NCBI RefSeq assembly: GCF_047495875.1
Contig: NC_092497.1
Coordinates: 81,105,749 to 81,169,748, forward strand
DNA from: Pithys albifrons albifrons
Taxonomy: Eukaryota > Chordata > Aves > Passeriformes > Thamnophilidae
Direction: 5' to 3'
Length of the DNA stretch: 64,000 nucleotides
Below are positions 1 to 12,930 of this stretch, piece by piece (within the stretch, counting starts at the first letter, position 1; each line of letters begins with the position of its first letter). The position numbers were made by a program, and so were the translations under genes. The notes under the pieces are model-generated. The model did no database searches and was not told the origin of the DNA. It saw only the letters and a program-made list of their open reading frames with translations.

Positions 1-983
1 GCTTCTTTAAAGCAGGTACTACAGTGATGCAAGACAGAAGCTCAGGTGATGTGAGACCTTCCAAAGATTTGATGCTTGGAGGAAAATATCAAAGGTGGGA
101 TAGTACAGGAAAGGTGGTTACACAGCATAGTCAAAGGAGATTTTTTTCCTTATGAGTTTTTCCTCATGGCAGTAGGGCCAATACTCTGCTTGGAAGTGTA
201 TCCCATTCCATCATTTCCATCTTTAGAATGGCACCAGGGGCAAGTTTTTGTGGCTAGCTCCTGGTGAGTACATGCCTTGCAATGTGAAAGAGCTTTGAAT
301 GAGAACCAATAGATGTAAAATAATAAAGCAGAGAAGGATGCCAATGTGTAAGTGCTGCTGTACTTTGGGGAAATGCAATGTGATCTATCATTCTACTAAC
401 AACAATGCAGGAAAAAAGCCTGAGAGTTCAGATAGCTTAAGAGCAGTTTAAATTGGACCAGTGGAGGCATTGCATAATTCTACATAATTAAAAATACCTT
501 CTCCTGGGAAATATACGTGCCCAGTGTAATGCCTTGCAAGTCTGGAAAACTCATAAAAACATCTGTGTCCCAACTGACATGGAACCACCTTGTAAAATTT
601 ACATCTATGTAATTTCATCAAACCCCTTTGCACTGCTGGAGCTGCACAGGCAGCTGAAGAGAAAGCAGCTGAAGAAGTCATTTAGTCCTTTCAGGTCCTA
701 TTGTGAGGGACAAGGGATATGTGGGCCTGCCTGATTACTGTGATTGCTTTGGCAGGGAAAGTCCATTTCACTGAGGCTTCTTTTTCAATGGCAGGAGTAA
801 GCAGACCACACTTAATTGTCTCTTTCAGAGGGTAATTACACTCTTAGTTCAGCGAAGGGAATGCCGCTCCTATTTCTGATCACTTTGTAGTAAACCCCGC
901 TGTTGACAGGAAAGTGCATTCATGCTGCCATCAAGAGAGGGTGGCCTTTGTTAACTGCATCTCTCTTTTCCTCTTTCTTTTTC
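1..983. other. Unique non-coding DNA, no gene seen
   Basis: The short open frames here (up to about 77 codons) overlap on both strands, lack family resemblance and have no paired splice signals I would trust. No recognisable repeat was found. It is probably intergenic DNA left of the first LTR. Confidence 0.6.
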
Positions 984-1043
984 ATTACTATTATTATTGT
1001 TGTTATTATTGTTAGTAGTACATTAGTATTGTTACTATTATAT
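984..1043. repeat. Imperfect TTA/TTG trinucleotide tract
   Basis: A run of about 60 bases made of ATT, GTT and AGT-type triplets with interruptions. It directly abuts the left end of the solo LTR at 1053, so the LTR may have inserted at the edge of a simple repeat. Confidence 0.7.
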
Positions 1044-1052
1044 GTTACTTCA

Positions 1053-1797
1053 TGTGCTGGTTTAAAGGTGAACCATCAGGGGAAATGAACTCACCACGAG
1101 AGAGAGATTATAAGTCAGACCTAAAATTTAATAATAATATTACAATAACAACACTGACACAAAGGGAAATTGCTTTCAACTCACAAAACCCCAGCGGTAT
1201 AACCCAGTGTCCTGGGGCACAAACCCAAGGGGGTTTGTTTGCCCTTGTGCTGAGACCCCTGTGGCTCCCCCAAGTCCAGAGCAAAAGGAAAAGAAAAACC
1301 TGTTGGTGCAGACGAGGGCTGTGGTCTGGGCGAGAGCGGTGATCTCCTCCTGTCAAGGTCCTGCTGCTGCTCTGGATCCGACGAGAGGTTCCCGAGGTCT
1401 TCTTACCCACCACTTATGTACCCTCAGGGAGCACCCAGTCCCTCCCCCTGGGCGGGGACTCACACAATGGGTGATTAACTCTGGGAGCCAGGGGGTGTTG
1501 AACTGTTGATGGCCCATTAGCAGCTCCACCCCCTCAGGCTGGGTGTGAAGGTGATAATGACTCCCTGGGCAGCTGCTGCTAATGGTCCATTGTCCTTGGG
1601 GAATGAATAGAGGGGGTAGAATACACAGCTTTGGTCACCCCCACACAGGGTTAGCTGGTCCCTCCTGCTGAACTAGGACACTTCGTTTCGACTGAAACTG
1701 TTCTTAACTCTATCCATTAGTTGTATCTTTTTATTGCAATTCTTCTTCCCATCCCACCAGGGACAGGGGAGTTGGCAGCTGGAGTTAAACCACCACA
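1053..1797. mobile_element. Solo LTR, family 2, full length
   Basis: The segment starts TGTGCTGGTTTAAAGG and ends GTTAAACCACCACA, so its ends are an imperfect inverted repeat with the TG...CA borders of a retroviral LTR. A second, more diverged copy of the same family lies at 53781-54505; shared blocks include the start, the 'GGTATAACCCAG' block and the 'CCCCTCAGGCTG' block. No internal gag, pol or env sequence accompanies it, so it is a solo LTR. I could not find a matching target-site duplication at the two edges. Transcriptional orientation is not decided, because the ends are near-palindromic and no clear poly(A) signal was located. The ~100-codon open frames inside it on both strands are incidental. 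Confidence 0.75.
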
Positions 1798-3110
1798 CTG
1801 GTTTACATGTGTTGAACTTGGCTAACTGAAATTATCTCTTCACAGAAAGCTAAAGTGAATTCTGCAGACAGAGTATGGGTCCATGAGTGGACCCTGTGTA
1901 GGTAGGCAGGGCCAGAAGCTTGCAGAAAATGGAACTAGGCTCATAGGTTCCTTTGATTGTAATAGATATACAAGGCAAAGTGAAACAGAACATTCAGAAT
2001 CCTCTGAAATATTCTAAGTGGGCTTAGATAAATTCTATGCATATTCATGCTTCCAGAATTAATAAAGAAAAATCCAGTGTAAACTCTGACTTTGGTAATA
2101 TTCAGGACAAAAAAGGAAATATTGATTGGAAGAAAGAAAGAGGGCAAATAATCCAGGAACATAACAATTAGTACTAGTAATCCATAAAAACACATATAAA
2201 AGCATCCACTTGGTCTCTATTAGTTTAAAAACATTTATCTCTAGAATCTGCTATATTATTTCAAATAATCAAAACTGTCCAGAGAACTTTGAATGTCAAA
2301 TGAGGTTCCCTTTCAGCCAATGTGGAGGAAAAGTTCCTGACACGCTGTCTTGATCCTTAGAGAAAGGGAAACATATTGTTATAGGAATCTAAAAACTTTA
2401 TTCCAAAATCATTTTGTTTCCTGCTGAATGAAAAGAACTGGTTATGTTGTTACCCTGTTACATGATTTATTATATCACAAATTATGTTTTTATTATGGTA
2501 ATACTGTTCCCTCTCATCCAAGTGCAAGAAGCTTTTTTTCTGGTTGAATATATGTCCAAATTTCTTAACTTTTGTATCATTATTTATTTATGATAACTTT
2601 TTTGAGTGACTGCTTGTTGAAATGAGAAGCGATGTACAATGTCCATTCAGAGATAAGGACTGGAGAATCTATTACTGCTGTTCTATTAACCAGAATACTA
2701 GTATGTTTATTGAAATAAGAGAATTTCAATCATTATGGAGCTTGTCTAAAAATCAAGGAGATATTTTGTGCTTTCCTTCTCCCTTCCTGGTAAAGTAATA
2801 AGTGTCTGCAAACCTGGAAGCCTCACAATGCTTTGGGTATTTTTAAGGAGGTGATTGCTCAAAGCCCTGCTCAGTTAAGACTTCAGTCATAATGGAGAAA
2901 AATGCTGACCCAAGGTCCATCCAATACAGAGCTGACAGTGTTCAGAAACAAACAGAAAAATTAATATTCTGTAGGAAAAGATCTGCTACAGTATTGATCC
3001 TGTTCTGCCTTTCCAGTCTCCAACAGTTCAGGGATTCTGAATGTCAGAATTGGTATGTAAGTATCTAGAGATCCTCAAAGAAACTTTGCACCCCATATTT
3101 ATCTGTTATC
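1798..3110. other. Unique AT-rich DNA, no gene seen
   Basis: No exon with convincing splice sites and no recognised repeat. The stretch is AT-rich with a typical avian intergenic look. Confidence 0.55.
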
Positions 3111-3147
3111 TTTTTTTCTTTTTTTCTTTCTTTTTCTTTTTTTTTTT
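3111..3147. repeat. T-rich low-complexity tract
   Basis: A run of T interrupted by single C residues, about 37 bases, 110 bases left of the LTR at 3261. Read on the minus strand it is an A-rich tract. Confidence 0.8.
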
Positions 3148-3260
3148 AAATCCATTAAACACAACAAGGACAGAAAAACATGACCTACAAGCAAAATTAC
3201 AAAGTCAGTGTGTTTGTTCCAAGATCTCTGAAAAGAACCCATTTCTGCAAAATAAGGCCT

Positions 3261-3788
3261 TGTTGTAGTTTGGGATTATTATGTAAATTCTCTCCCCTGC
3301 CACTTAACTGCCCAGGCCAGCGGTTAACAAAAGAAGCAGTTAACTGTGATCGCTGGGGTGGGGGCAGGTTTGTCTCTTTTGGGTTTTTTGGATATTCTCC
3401 CCAGTCTTGGCTCGGCGGAACGGGGCAGTGGGGGCTCCAAGGAGGCAGCTGCCCTGCTGGTTACTGCTGGGGTTTTCCTGGCTGTCTCGCCGCTGCCCAT
3501 CTCGGACTACTTTTCGTGCCGTGCTGCTGCTGCTGCTGCCTTGGATTTGCTGCTGGTTGCTCGTACCTTTCTGCTTCTTGGACAGGGAACACAGGGGGAA
3601 GAGACTGAGTCCATCTGAAAGCTCACTGCTCGTCTGTCTCGCTGGAGAGGGACTGAAACTCACTCTGCAGCCAGCCAGGCTGTGACATGGACACTTGAGT
3701 ATAACCTTTTCTCCCGGAGGAAAACCTGCTGGGTTTTGTTGTTGTTTCTCTTTCTCTTGTGGTGTTGGGGAAGTGGGTTGCACTAGTC

Positions 3789-3836
<48 letters not shown>

Positions 3837-3960
3837 TTATCCTTGTATTAAAATTCCTTTTCTTAAATTTGATAAAGAGTGGTGTGATTATCGTGGAGGA
3901 GGCCCCTCCCTTGCTTGTGGGTAAAACATTTTGGGTTTTTTTTCCCCTCAAACCAAGACA
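3261..3960 (+). mobile_element. Solo LTR, family 1, copy 1 (700 bp)
   Basis: The element begins TGTTGTAGTTTGGG and ends CCTCAAACCAAGACA. The five bases before it (GGCCT, 3256-3260) are repeated exactly after it (3961-3965), a perfect 5-bp target-site duplication. A second copy with nearly the same sequence and a different duplication lies at 51738-52426, so both ends are confirmed by comparison. There is no internal retroviral sequence, so it is a solo LTR left by recombination between the two LTRs of a provirus. The 5-bp duplication is what ERVL-like elements usually make, but the class assignment is inference. It carries a CTG-rich patch near 3522-3540 and an expanded (AT)n tract. The open frames of 90-200 codons within it are shadows. 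Confidence 0.9.
3796..3833. repeat. (AT)19 microsatellite inside the LTR
   Basis: Thirty-eight bases of alternating A and T. The homologous position of the sister LTR (52286-52298) has only about six units, so the tract grew after insertion in this copy or shrank in the other. Confidence 0.95.
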
Positions 3961-3965
3961 GGCCT

Positions 3966-6900
3966 TTATCTTTCAGGGAAATATGTGTAAGATTAGTGCC
4001 CAAATCTCCTTCTCATTGCTCGACAGAAAAAGCAAAGGAAATGCATGACTAGTGTTTCATTTTGATAACCTTTCCATAGACCCTGGGCCAAGAAGGTCCT
4101 AAGTGGCTGTTGCCTAGAACTTCCTATGACCCAAACATGGAGTCACCTGCACTGGTCAGCTATGATAAGTGTTATCCCAAATGAATTTTTTTCTCTCTAA
4201 GTGGTGTTCCCCCTATTATCACCAAGGCCAATGACATGGCCCTTTTAAGGAATAGGCTGTATTGAACCTGACAGGGAGAGCATCATACACATCCAGGAGT
4301 TAGAGATTCATAATGCAGTTAACTTGAGCATGCCCATACCTGTGGTGGATGTACAGCACAGCCCTATGGATGCAGAGATCCCTTGGCTGCAGGATAAACT
4401 TGGCCAGTGTAGTGCAACAGTACAGCCTGCAGCCAGCTCGCTCTGCTTGGTACTAGTGATTGCACCTCCTGCATTTAATGGTGCAAGAGGAAGCTTTTCA
4501 AGTCAATTTTGTTGCTGTTTTGAATGTAGCAGTGGTAGAACTGCTCCTTGCAAGAATAACCTGTAGTTGCTTGAGAGACCAAAACGGGATATTGCCTGTA
4601 ATGGACCATGGCTGCAGGGCATGCTGCATGTTGGAGTCTACCTGGTCTTGAGAGCAAATAATTTGCAAATTATTTTGTTATTAAGTATTATGCAGTCATT
4701 AAATTCAAAGTTATCTCCTAAGTCATGCAACCAATAGTAAGAAATAATTATTAAATTACTTGAAGATCAGAATAGTTTAATCAGAACAAAGACATTAATA
4801 GCATTGAAGAAGTGAAGGGTATTTCATAAGCTGTAATCCCCAGAGATGGATCTGTGCTCTCAGGTTAATTTCCATTGGTATCTTTTGTTTTGCACATCCA
4901 CTTAAAAATGACATGGTTTTTATTTCAGGCCTTTTCTTAACCTAGGATTATTAGACATTGGGAACACAAGAACCTTTCCAAATGCAAAATGCTCATCCAG
5001 CCAGAAGCGTTATGGGCAGCATTGAACCAGGACAGCTTCAGATGGGAATGCAGAAGTGGTGAAAACTGGTTTTGCTACTTACTAACCATCTCACATAAAC
5101 ACGTTCTAAAAGTACTCAGTGCTTATGATTAGAATTATGATTTTGTTAGACTTCCACTTATATTTTCCACACCTAACTAAAATATTTTTAAAGCCACCTG
5201 AGCACTCAGACCTTACATTGTAGACCTGGCCATGAACTCTGTCTTTCATCATTATGGAGAAGAAAAGGACAAACAGAACAGTAAGTTTACAGTGGCAAAG
5301 TTGAAGTGGAGATGACTTTTTTATCCAACTTTGCATGAGAATTCTATGACTTGGGCTGTATCTTCACTACAGTCTGCCAAATCAGCAAAGATGCAGAGTT
5401 CTGGGCAGAAAAATTCGAACTTGGAAAGTCAAATGGCTTCAGGACTGAAAGCCAAGACATACATTTTGCACAGTAAGGCATAGCACTGTCCAGGATCTAG
5501 TCAGGATAGCTGTTTTGGGGATCATTAGCTCTGAACAATGACCTTCTATTCAGGATCACTGCAGTGGCCTATTCCATATTCCTGATTATGCCTTGAAAGT
5601 ACCCAGGCACACAGCTCTAGAATAGGATCTTAGTTGTAAAATAGAATCAGGAGGTATGAACATAATGAATTAGATATCATTGACATTTATTGCTCCAGTT
5701 TTTAATCTAAATTTCTACATGCTGTTATCACTTGTTTCTTGGATGCCTGGTCAGACTTCAGAATGTTGTTATGATTTATAAAATTAAAAATAATAAAATT
5801 CTTGACCTACTGATCTAATGTAATAGGACTGAACAATGTAGTGGAAAACCCATCTATGGAACAAGAAAATATAGAGGGTGAAAGTTATTATAGCAACAAA
5901 ATCTGACTAAGCCCATGTAGCTGTTGTTCTTCCTGAAATAAAAATAATTTTTAAAACCCCCGGAAACAAATCAAAGAGAGGGAGTTTCTCTGGCAACAAA
6001 AACCATATGAAAATTCTTAGTTCATCTACTGCATTCCTACTCTCAAGTTTTCATTCCATTAATTTCATGGTATTTTATGCTCCAGCTTTTCTTGGGAAGC
6101 CAAAAACCTGGCACAACCTTAACGCAAACAGTGGAGTCAGTCAACAGTTGTGTCAGCCATTTACTGTCTGTGCCGTGGAGAAGTGTGAGAGCCAAATGCA
6201 CAGCTTGAGGTACTGCTTGTAGTGGTGGTAGTGCTTCCCATCAATCTTTGTTTTAACCACAGACATGAATCTGATCTTAGATAACACAGTCAGAATAACT
6301 ATGTTATAGAAAAGTACAAGTGAAACTCCAGTCCAGGATAGCATCAGAAGAGCAGTTTTCCTGCCCAGTACACCTTGTTTGTAGTGAAATTTTCTCATTG
6401 ATTCTTGTCCCCCTTATTATAGCAGTCTGAGTAACTAACTGAGAGAGCAAACTTTCTAGCAGAAAGATGCATGATAGACTTTCCTGGATCACAAAAGCCT
6501 TGGTATAATTTAGTGATATATTTGCAGGGCCAGGAAATCAGCTCCCAAGCATTCTTGCTCATAAATGAGAGTTCTCAGTTTTTCCAGAACTCAGCTCAAA
6601 CTGCAGTGTTTGACTCACAAACTAGCGTCTGCCATTTAAAATGGTGGGGATGACTCCTTCCTCTCCCATTCTTAGGAGAAAAAAAGGGACAGAGTAGTGG
6701 CCAGGATTTTTTAAATTTTCATGGCAATGTATCTGGGGATTATGATTTCATTTTTACTGCAATTGATTGAGTAAGAGGAAAGATACTGTTCTACAAAACA
6801 ATATCTAATGAGGAATGGAAGATCTGTAATACTGGAGAATTTATACTACGGATAAATTATTTTATTTGTTTTTCCTTATTTTCATTCTGTGTATTCCATG

Positions 6901-9900
6901 TCCATGTTGCAAGAGGGATAAAACCAGAAATTATTCATATGGATAAAGATATTAACCAATATACCTGACTGCTAGCACAAAATACGCATCCAAGTGAAAA
7001 GCAGTTTAGTTTTAGTTTTCCAATCTACTTGCAGACCAGTTAAGCTGTGGCTCATTTAAATTCATTGTTTAAAAGGGCCTTCTTCTAGCACTTGCTGTGT
7101 TGCATTGCCAGTTTCTCCTCCCTAGGCTCTCTGAGATCTCAGGAATTCTTATTAGGCCTTGTTCTTGTTTAATGACTCCAAGATGATGGATCTCCCCTTG
7201 ATCTTATCAAAAACACCTTATTCTGGTCCATACCAGCAATTTGAGTTCCATAGCCAAGGCAGGGGACGAGAGATAACTAGTCATCTCCTGAAAGCCTTGG
7301 TGTATTACTTTCCTGAATCATCTCCAAGTGGAACTGGGTTTTTTAGGAAAATTACTGACCCGAATTGAGGGCAGGATGGAGACTGACTGATAGCTAAAGC
7401 CAAGAAACTCACAACCCTGTGAACAGAAGTTTCAAGTGAGGTCCTTTGAGCTCCAGTGGGCTGCACCAGTACCTCCCTTGGAGCCTCTTGGATCTCACCA
7501 ATCCACAGGTTTGAGAACTCAGATAACCATCATCAAAACCTGGCAATGGGACCTGGGCTGGTACTCCCAACTCCTCGAGCATCAACTCTTTGTCCATAGA
7601 GAGATGCAAAGTTGTTAGATGTGAATTTTAGCAGATACCTTTGCTCATATATATACATCTCTGTTTCTGTGTATGTGTGTGTGTGAATTAATTCAAATAC
7701 CCTCTATCATGTATGGTATGAGTGTTGTCATCTTGAATCTATTATTAAGTCACTGTTGCAAATGTAGTAAATTCTATTTCATCTCTTTCTAAATGTTAAA
7801 CTCATCAATGATCAAGTGCTGCCAAATCCTTTAGACATAAACCATTGATCAAGTCTGGGACTAAGATTGTGCTCAACTTCACCTAGGCTCCCTCTGGAGT
7901 TTAGAAAGCAAGAGGAGTCCTCCTTGAATCTCTTGACTCAACAGAAGGGTCTCCCTTACCCTTTTGTGTCCTTACCTTTTTGCATCCTCAGTCTCTGTGT
8001 AAATCATTCTAACCTGACTGTAATCTGATTGAAGTGCACTTCATAATCCAATTGTCCTATGTATGCTCCATCTGAGAGTACCAAGAGTTAACTTCGCCAC
8101 CACACTTTGTTAAGTTGTGCTTTTGCAAATTTATGTTAAACATGCCTTTGCCAATGTCTTCAATGTGATTCTTTATATTATCTAAATCACTCATTTGTGA
8201 CATCTTATAAATTCAAAGTGGAGACTTGGCTGTTTCCTCATGGCACTCATAGGCCTCAGAGCATCATGGATGCTAAAATATGAGATTAGACAGAAAAATT
8301 CAATGAAGGAAAAAGCAGTTAGACTATTCAAAGACACAATATGAGGCTCAGAAATCTCAACTCACACATGGCTGAAACAAACCTGGTCTTAGACAATTCC
8401 TAGTACATTCCATGTTGCATGCTGCTGCAGTCAGGGTTCTGTACAGAATCACGGTTCTTCTGAAAGAAGACATAGAGACCCTGGTTATTTCACTCATCTA
8501 AGAGAAGGCTTGAAGGCATTTGATTACTTCCTGTGAAAACATCAGATTACAAAATGCTATGTTGAGTGAGGAACATATTGAGCTAAAACATAATGTTGGC
8601 ATACGAACAAAGGAGTATGGACTGCTTATAAGAAAGTTTAGGGTAGAAATTAAGAAAGATTCCTAACCACTGGAGGAGGGAGGCTCCAGCAGTGCCTGCC
8701 CACCGGAGTCATAGAGACAGGCTGCCAGTCTGGCTTCAGAGAGAAGCATAGCTGAATTTTTCAGAGGGCTGTTTGAAGAGGTGCCTGAAGCAGGAGGAAT
8801 GAGGCCTCCTAAGTCAGGAACCATTGCTAGTTTGGATTCTTTACCTCAAAGCTTATCAGCAAAGGCATCTCAACTCAAAACATTTGCTTGGCACTCCAAT
8901 ATGCAATGATTGCTATATGCAGAATACAATACTTACAGAGGAGGGGAGACACACTTCCTTGTAACAATTTGAATCCTTGAAACAACAGATTTATTTCCCA
9001 GGAGTTATTGACTGGTAATGATAAATACAAGAGATTTTCATACAGTTTGTCCTAGGTCTTATTGTCAGTAGCAGACTGAAATGCAGGGCTCTGACTGCCT
9101 TCACTGCCACTAGTGTGTTCAACTCCTGTGATCAGCCATGAGGCAATGATGAGAGCTGACATTACCAGACATCAACCACTGCATATGTTTTCTGTGACAG
9201 AAACATGCTTATCCTGGTGTCTTCACTGCTTTTTCACAAATCTTCTGTCAGAGTAGCTCACACCATCAATTTGGAAGGGAAAACAAGTGGAAGAAGCATG
9301 ACTGGATTTCTCCAATGTAAGTTTCAAAGCTAGGTTACTTTCAGCTCCTTGGTTAAAAGGCCTACATTTCTTCCAACATTACACATAAAGCAATGTTTGC
9401 TATGCCCAGGTGAGTATGGCACAACTCAGTATTTTTGGTATTTAAAAAGCAAACAATGTCAATCCATGTGTAGCAGAAGTCCACCACTCTTCTCTGCAGC
9501 AACGTGAGCTCATCTCATGCTCCCTTCGTGGTGGGTTTTTCTCACCACATTCTAAAAAAATAGCTTTCCACATATTCTTTACCTTTAAAAACATTTTCTC
9601 ACAGGTGATTCATGAAGACTGCAGGAAGGGATCTGATGGCAGTGTGAGTCTGAGGGGGAAAAGGTGTCCTTACAGTACAAGTAACAGAAGACCCCATCCA
9701 GGAATTGTGCTTAGCATCAGGGAAGCACTAGATTCCAGGTCCCTAGGCTGAAGTCCTCATCCTGGAAAAACAACAGTTTACAAATGCTTGGAGAAGCCCC
9801 GAGTTTCTTTCCTTCAGTCTGCCTGCTTGTGGCATCAACATTTTCACTTCCTCGGGAATTTTGTTTTCTGCCAACCCTGGCTGAGTAATCACAGTCATCT

Positions 9901-12188
9901 CATCATCCCAGAGGTCAGAAAAGGAAATGCTGATTTTCTACTCAAAAACTAGCTCTGCTTAACTTGCTTTTCCTAACACACCTGCTACCAGTGTAATCAG
10001 AAACTCAGTGTCTGAGAAAACTCATATTGGAAACCTCTCTCCTCCTATTCCTGAAAGGGTTTGCATAAACCTCAGTGGGATCCAGGCTAGCAGAGCAGAT
10101 GAAGGTAGATTTTTATTCAAGAAGCTTCAAAATTAGTCTCGCACCTAGGATTAAAAATCTCAAGTCCAACAAATCAAGGTGACCATTACCAGACATTTCA
10201 CTGCAAGCAGAAATAATGCAACTAAAATGTGCAGAGCAAAAACTAACACTGAAAAAGCTCTCACCATTTTCCCACACTAATTTTTGGGCAGTCCTTAAGC
10301 AATCAGTTTTTCCCACCATCTGGACTGACTGAAAAAAATTTAAATAACAGCTGTAGTCCTTGGGTGGTCCTTACAGGTCTATGGTGGCTCCCATGGCAGT
10401 AATCTCTCAACTAGAGATCAGGCTGTATGAGCAACCACACTCTTCACATATAGGAGTTGACCATAGGAATATCAAATCTCAGTTGTAGAATTGGCTATGC
10501 TGTTTGAATATTTCAAGCTAAATCCGCTGTAATATTAAAAAAAAAAAAAGTTGAAGTGCCAATTTTCATTTTCTATGGAACAAATTGAAATAGGAAACTT
10601 TCACCACTCAATAGCACTATCTGAGATATGAGGATGTTACCCTACTGAGGATTTTCCACAGGTGAGAGTGAGGGTTTTGATACTAAAAGCAGTGATATTT
10701 TCATTTAAAAGATTAAATACAAAAGCTCTGACTTCTTACTGCTTCAAGTTTTCTACAGCAGCAGTATTTGACTGGTTATGTTGACCGTAGTGAAATGTTT
10801 TAGCAAAACTAGCAGAAAAAATGTATTGCTATTATAGATAGTGAAAAACATCACCTGGAATGTACACAGCATTTAGTAATCAGTGCTCTAGAAAGATAAA
10901 CAAAGATTTAATTCTTAAGAGAATTTTCTATTTGTCTAGAAGAAATGTGTTAAAGTGACAATTATTTGGAAAAGGCTGGAGTACAATTGTGTGATTCAGA
11001 GTGTTGTTTTACGCTTTGCGTGGTCATATCAAAACAGAACAATACTGCAAAATTGGCTCGGCTTATACTTTTTAATTGTAGTCACATTAAAATAGGAATG
11101 GCATTGCATGTTTTGTGCTGGATTATGGGTGGTTTAAACAACATGTATCTCTCATTTCTAAGTGACTCCTGTTTTCTGTAAAAGACTGTACAGCTTGCGG
11201 GTCTGTCCTAATTATCAATATGAACAATCATGGATATTGTGACATTTTCCATCCAGCTTTTTTTTCTTATGACAAGAGAGAGAATCTAAACTGATTTAAA
11301 GTGGGAACACAAGCCATCTGGGCACAAAAGAAGATCCAGTACCACAAGCAGGCAAACAGCTACCAAACCTCTCTCAAATTCTTACTTCTGTCACTCATTG
11401 CCAGAAGGTGGCATCTTGTATCCAAACAGATGTTTCTTATCAGCCTTATTCAGTCTAGTTTGCTGCCTGTAATTTACAGGCTGTAATACTACCCTTAATT
11501 CCATGCAAGTGTAACTCACAAGAAAAGATCAATTAATAGCTTCCAGGATCCCTTCTTCTCCCTTTGTATTTGGGACAAAAGTACTGATAGGCCTCACTCA
11601 GGCTATAGAGCCACTTCCTCTGCAGGTGGTGAGCAGACCAATCAGATTTATTCAGAGCAAGAGAAAACACTAACACCGGTGTAGGCAAGTTAACTAACAG
11701 TGCTGTGTTTTGCTGCAATTAGATAATCATGTCCATTCATGCAAAAGTCAGAAGGAGCTGTTTGGCCAAAGTCTGAATTTTGGGGAACATCTCTGTATTG
11801 TTTCTTGGAATCATAGATCTGGTATAGCAGCTTCTTGAAGCCTTATCAGGTAAAGCTTCTTATTCGTACTATATGTTTCCCTACACATTTCAGTTTCTTC
11901 TTCAGCTCTTATGGTGGGGCAGGAGTGTCTCTAAGTGACATATACTCATGGGAAAAAAGCTCAGGGGTAAAAACAGTATGTAGAGGAAAACATAGTGACA
12001 CAAAAAAGATGAAAATGTTAGGTCAGTGTTTTTGATTGACATACTGAAATGATGCCCCAATGGAAATGCAGTTTTAACTCAACTTTTTCAACAAGACTGT
12101 TGTGCTGACGTGATTTGAAAAGTATTGTACAGGCAGCAAGTTCCATTCCTGTTATCCTGGAAGAACAACAAAGGTTAGTAGAGCTTCA
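3966..12188. other. 8.2 kb of unique DNA, no gene seen
   Basis: No CpG island, recognised repeat, RNA gene or exon with known protein similarity. Open frames do not exceed about 80 codons, as expected by chance. A short TG-rich patch at about 7672-7684 and an A-run at about 10537-10549 are the only low-complexity features. Unrecognised regulatory elements or very old repeats cannot be excluded by eye. Confidence 0.55.
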
Positions 12189-12930
12189 TCACAGAATTAC
12201 AGAAACAAAATGGTTTTTGTTGAAAGGGACCTTTAAAGCTCATCTAGTCCAGCCCCCTGCAGTGAGCAGGAACATCTTCAACTAGATCAGGTCACTCAGA
12301 GCTTCTCCAATCTGACCTTGAAGGTTTCCAGGGATGGGGCACTGACCATATATCTGGGCAACCTGTGCCAGAGTTTCACCTCCCCCTTCATAAAAAAAAA
12401 TTCTTCCTTTAATCTAGTCTAAATTTACTCTCTTTTACTTGGAAATTACTACCCATTGTCCTATCACTGTAGACCCTATCAAAACTCTGACTCCCCCTTT
12501 CTAATAAGCCTCCCTACTTGTCCAGGCTGAACAATCCTCTCAGACTCTCCTCATAGAAGAGGTTCTCAAACCCTTTGATCACTTCTGTGGCCCTCCCCTT
12601 GACCTGTTCCAAGAGGTCTATATCTTTCTTGTACTGAAGATTGCAGAGCTGAATACAGTATTCCAGGTGGGATCTCACCAGCATGGAATACAGCACCAGA
12701 ATCACCTCTCTCAACCTGCTGGCTATGCTTCTCCTTATGCAGCCCAGGATATGGTTGGCTTCTGGGGCTTGCTGGCTCATGTGCAGATTTTTGTTCACAA
12801 GTACCTCCAAGTCCCCCTCAGCAGTGCTGTTCTCAATCCTTGCATCTTCCACCCTGTATAGATACTGGGGGTTGCCTCAACTCATGTGCAGGACCTTGCA
12901 CTTGCCTTGGTTGGACCTCATGAGGTTCTC
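12189..12930 (-). mobile_element. Old CR1 LINE fragment, 3' part
   Basis: On the plus strand this reads as the reverse complement of a CR1 3' end: a 'CACAGAATTACAGAA' terminus, then 'TCATCTAGTCCAGCCCCC', then text corresponding to the C-terminal part of the CR1 reverse-transcriptase ORF. A minus-strand open frame at 12514-12852 (112 codons) still shows the CR1 C-terminal pattern, for example 'RSHLEYCIQL' and 'VKGRATEVIKG'. Divergence from the younger copies at 17, 41, 50 and 62 kb is clearly greater, so this is an older insertion, truncated at its 5' side near 12930. Confidence 0.85.

Noticed and set aside
3340..3951. 203-codon minus-strand frame and overlapping plus frames
   Set aside because: They lie wholly inside the family 1 solo LTR and include the translated (AT)n tract. 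The sister LTR at 51738 gives different breakpoints.
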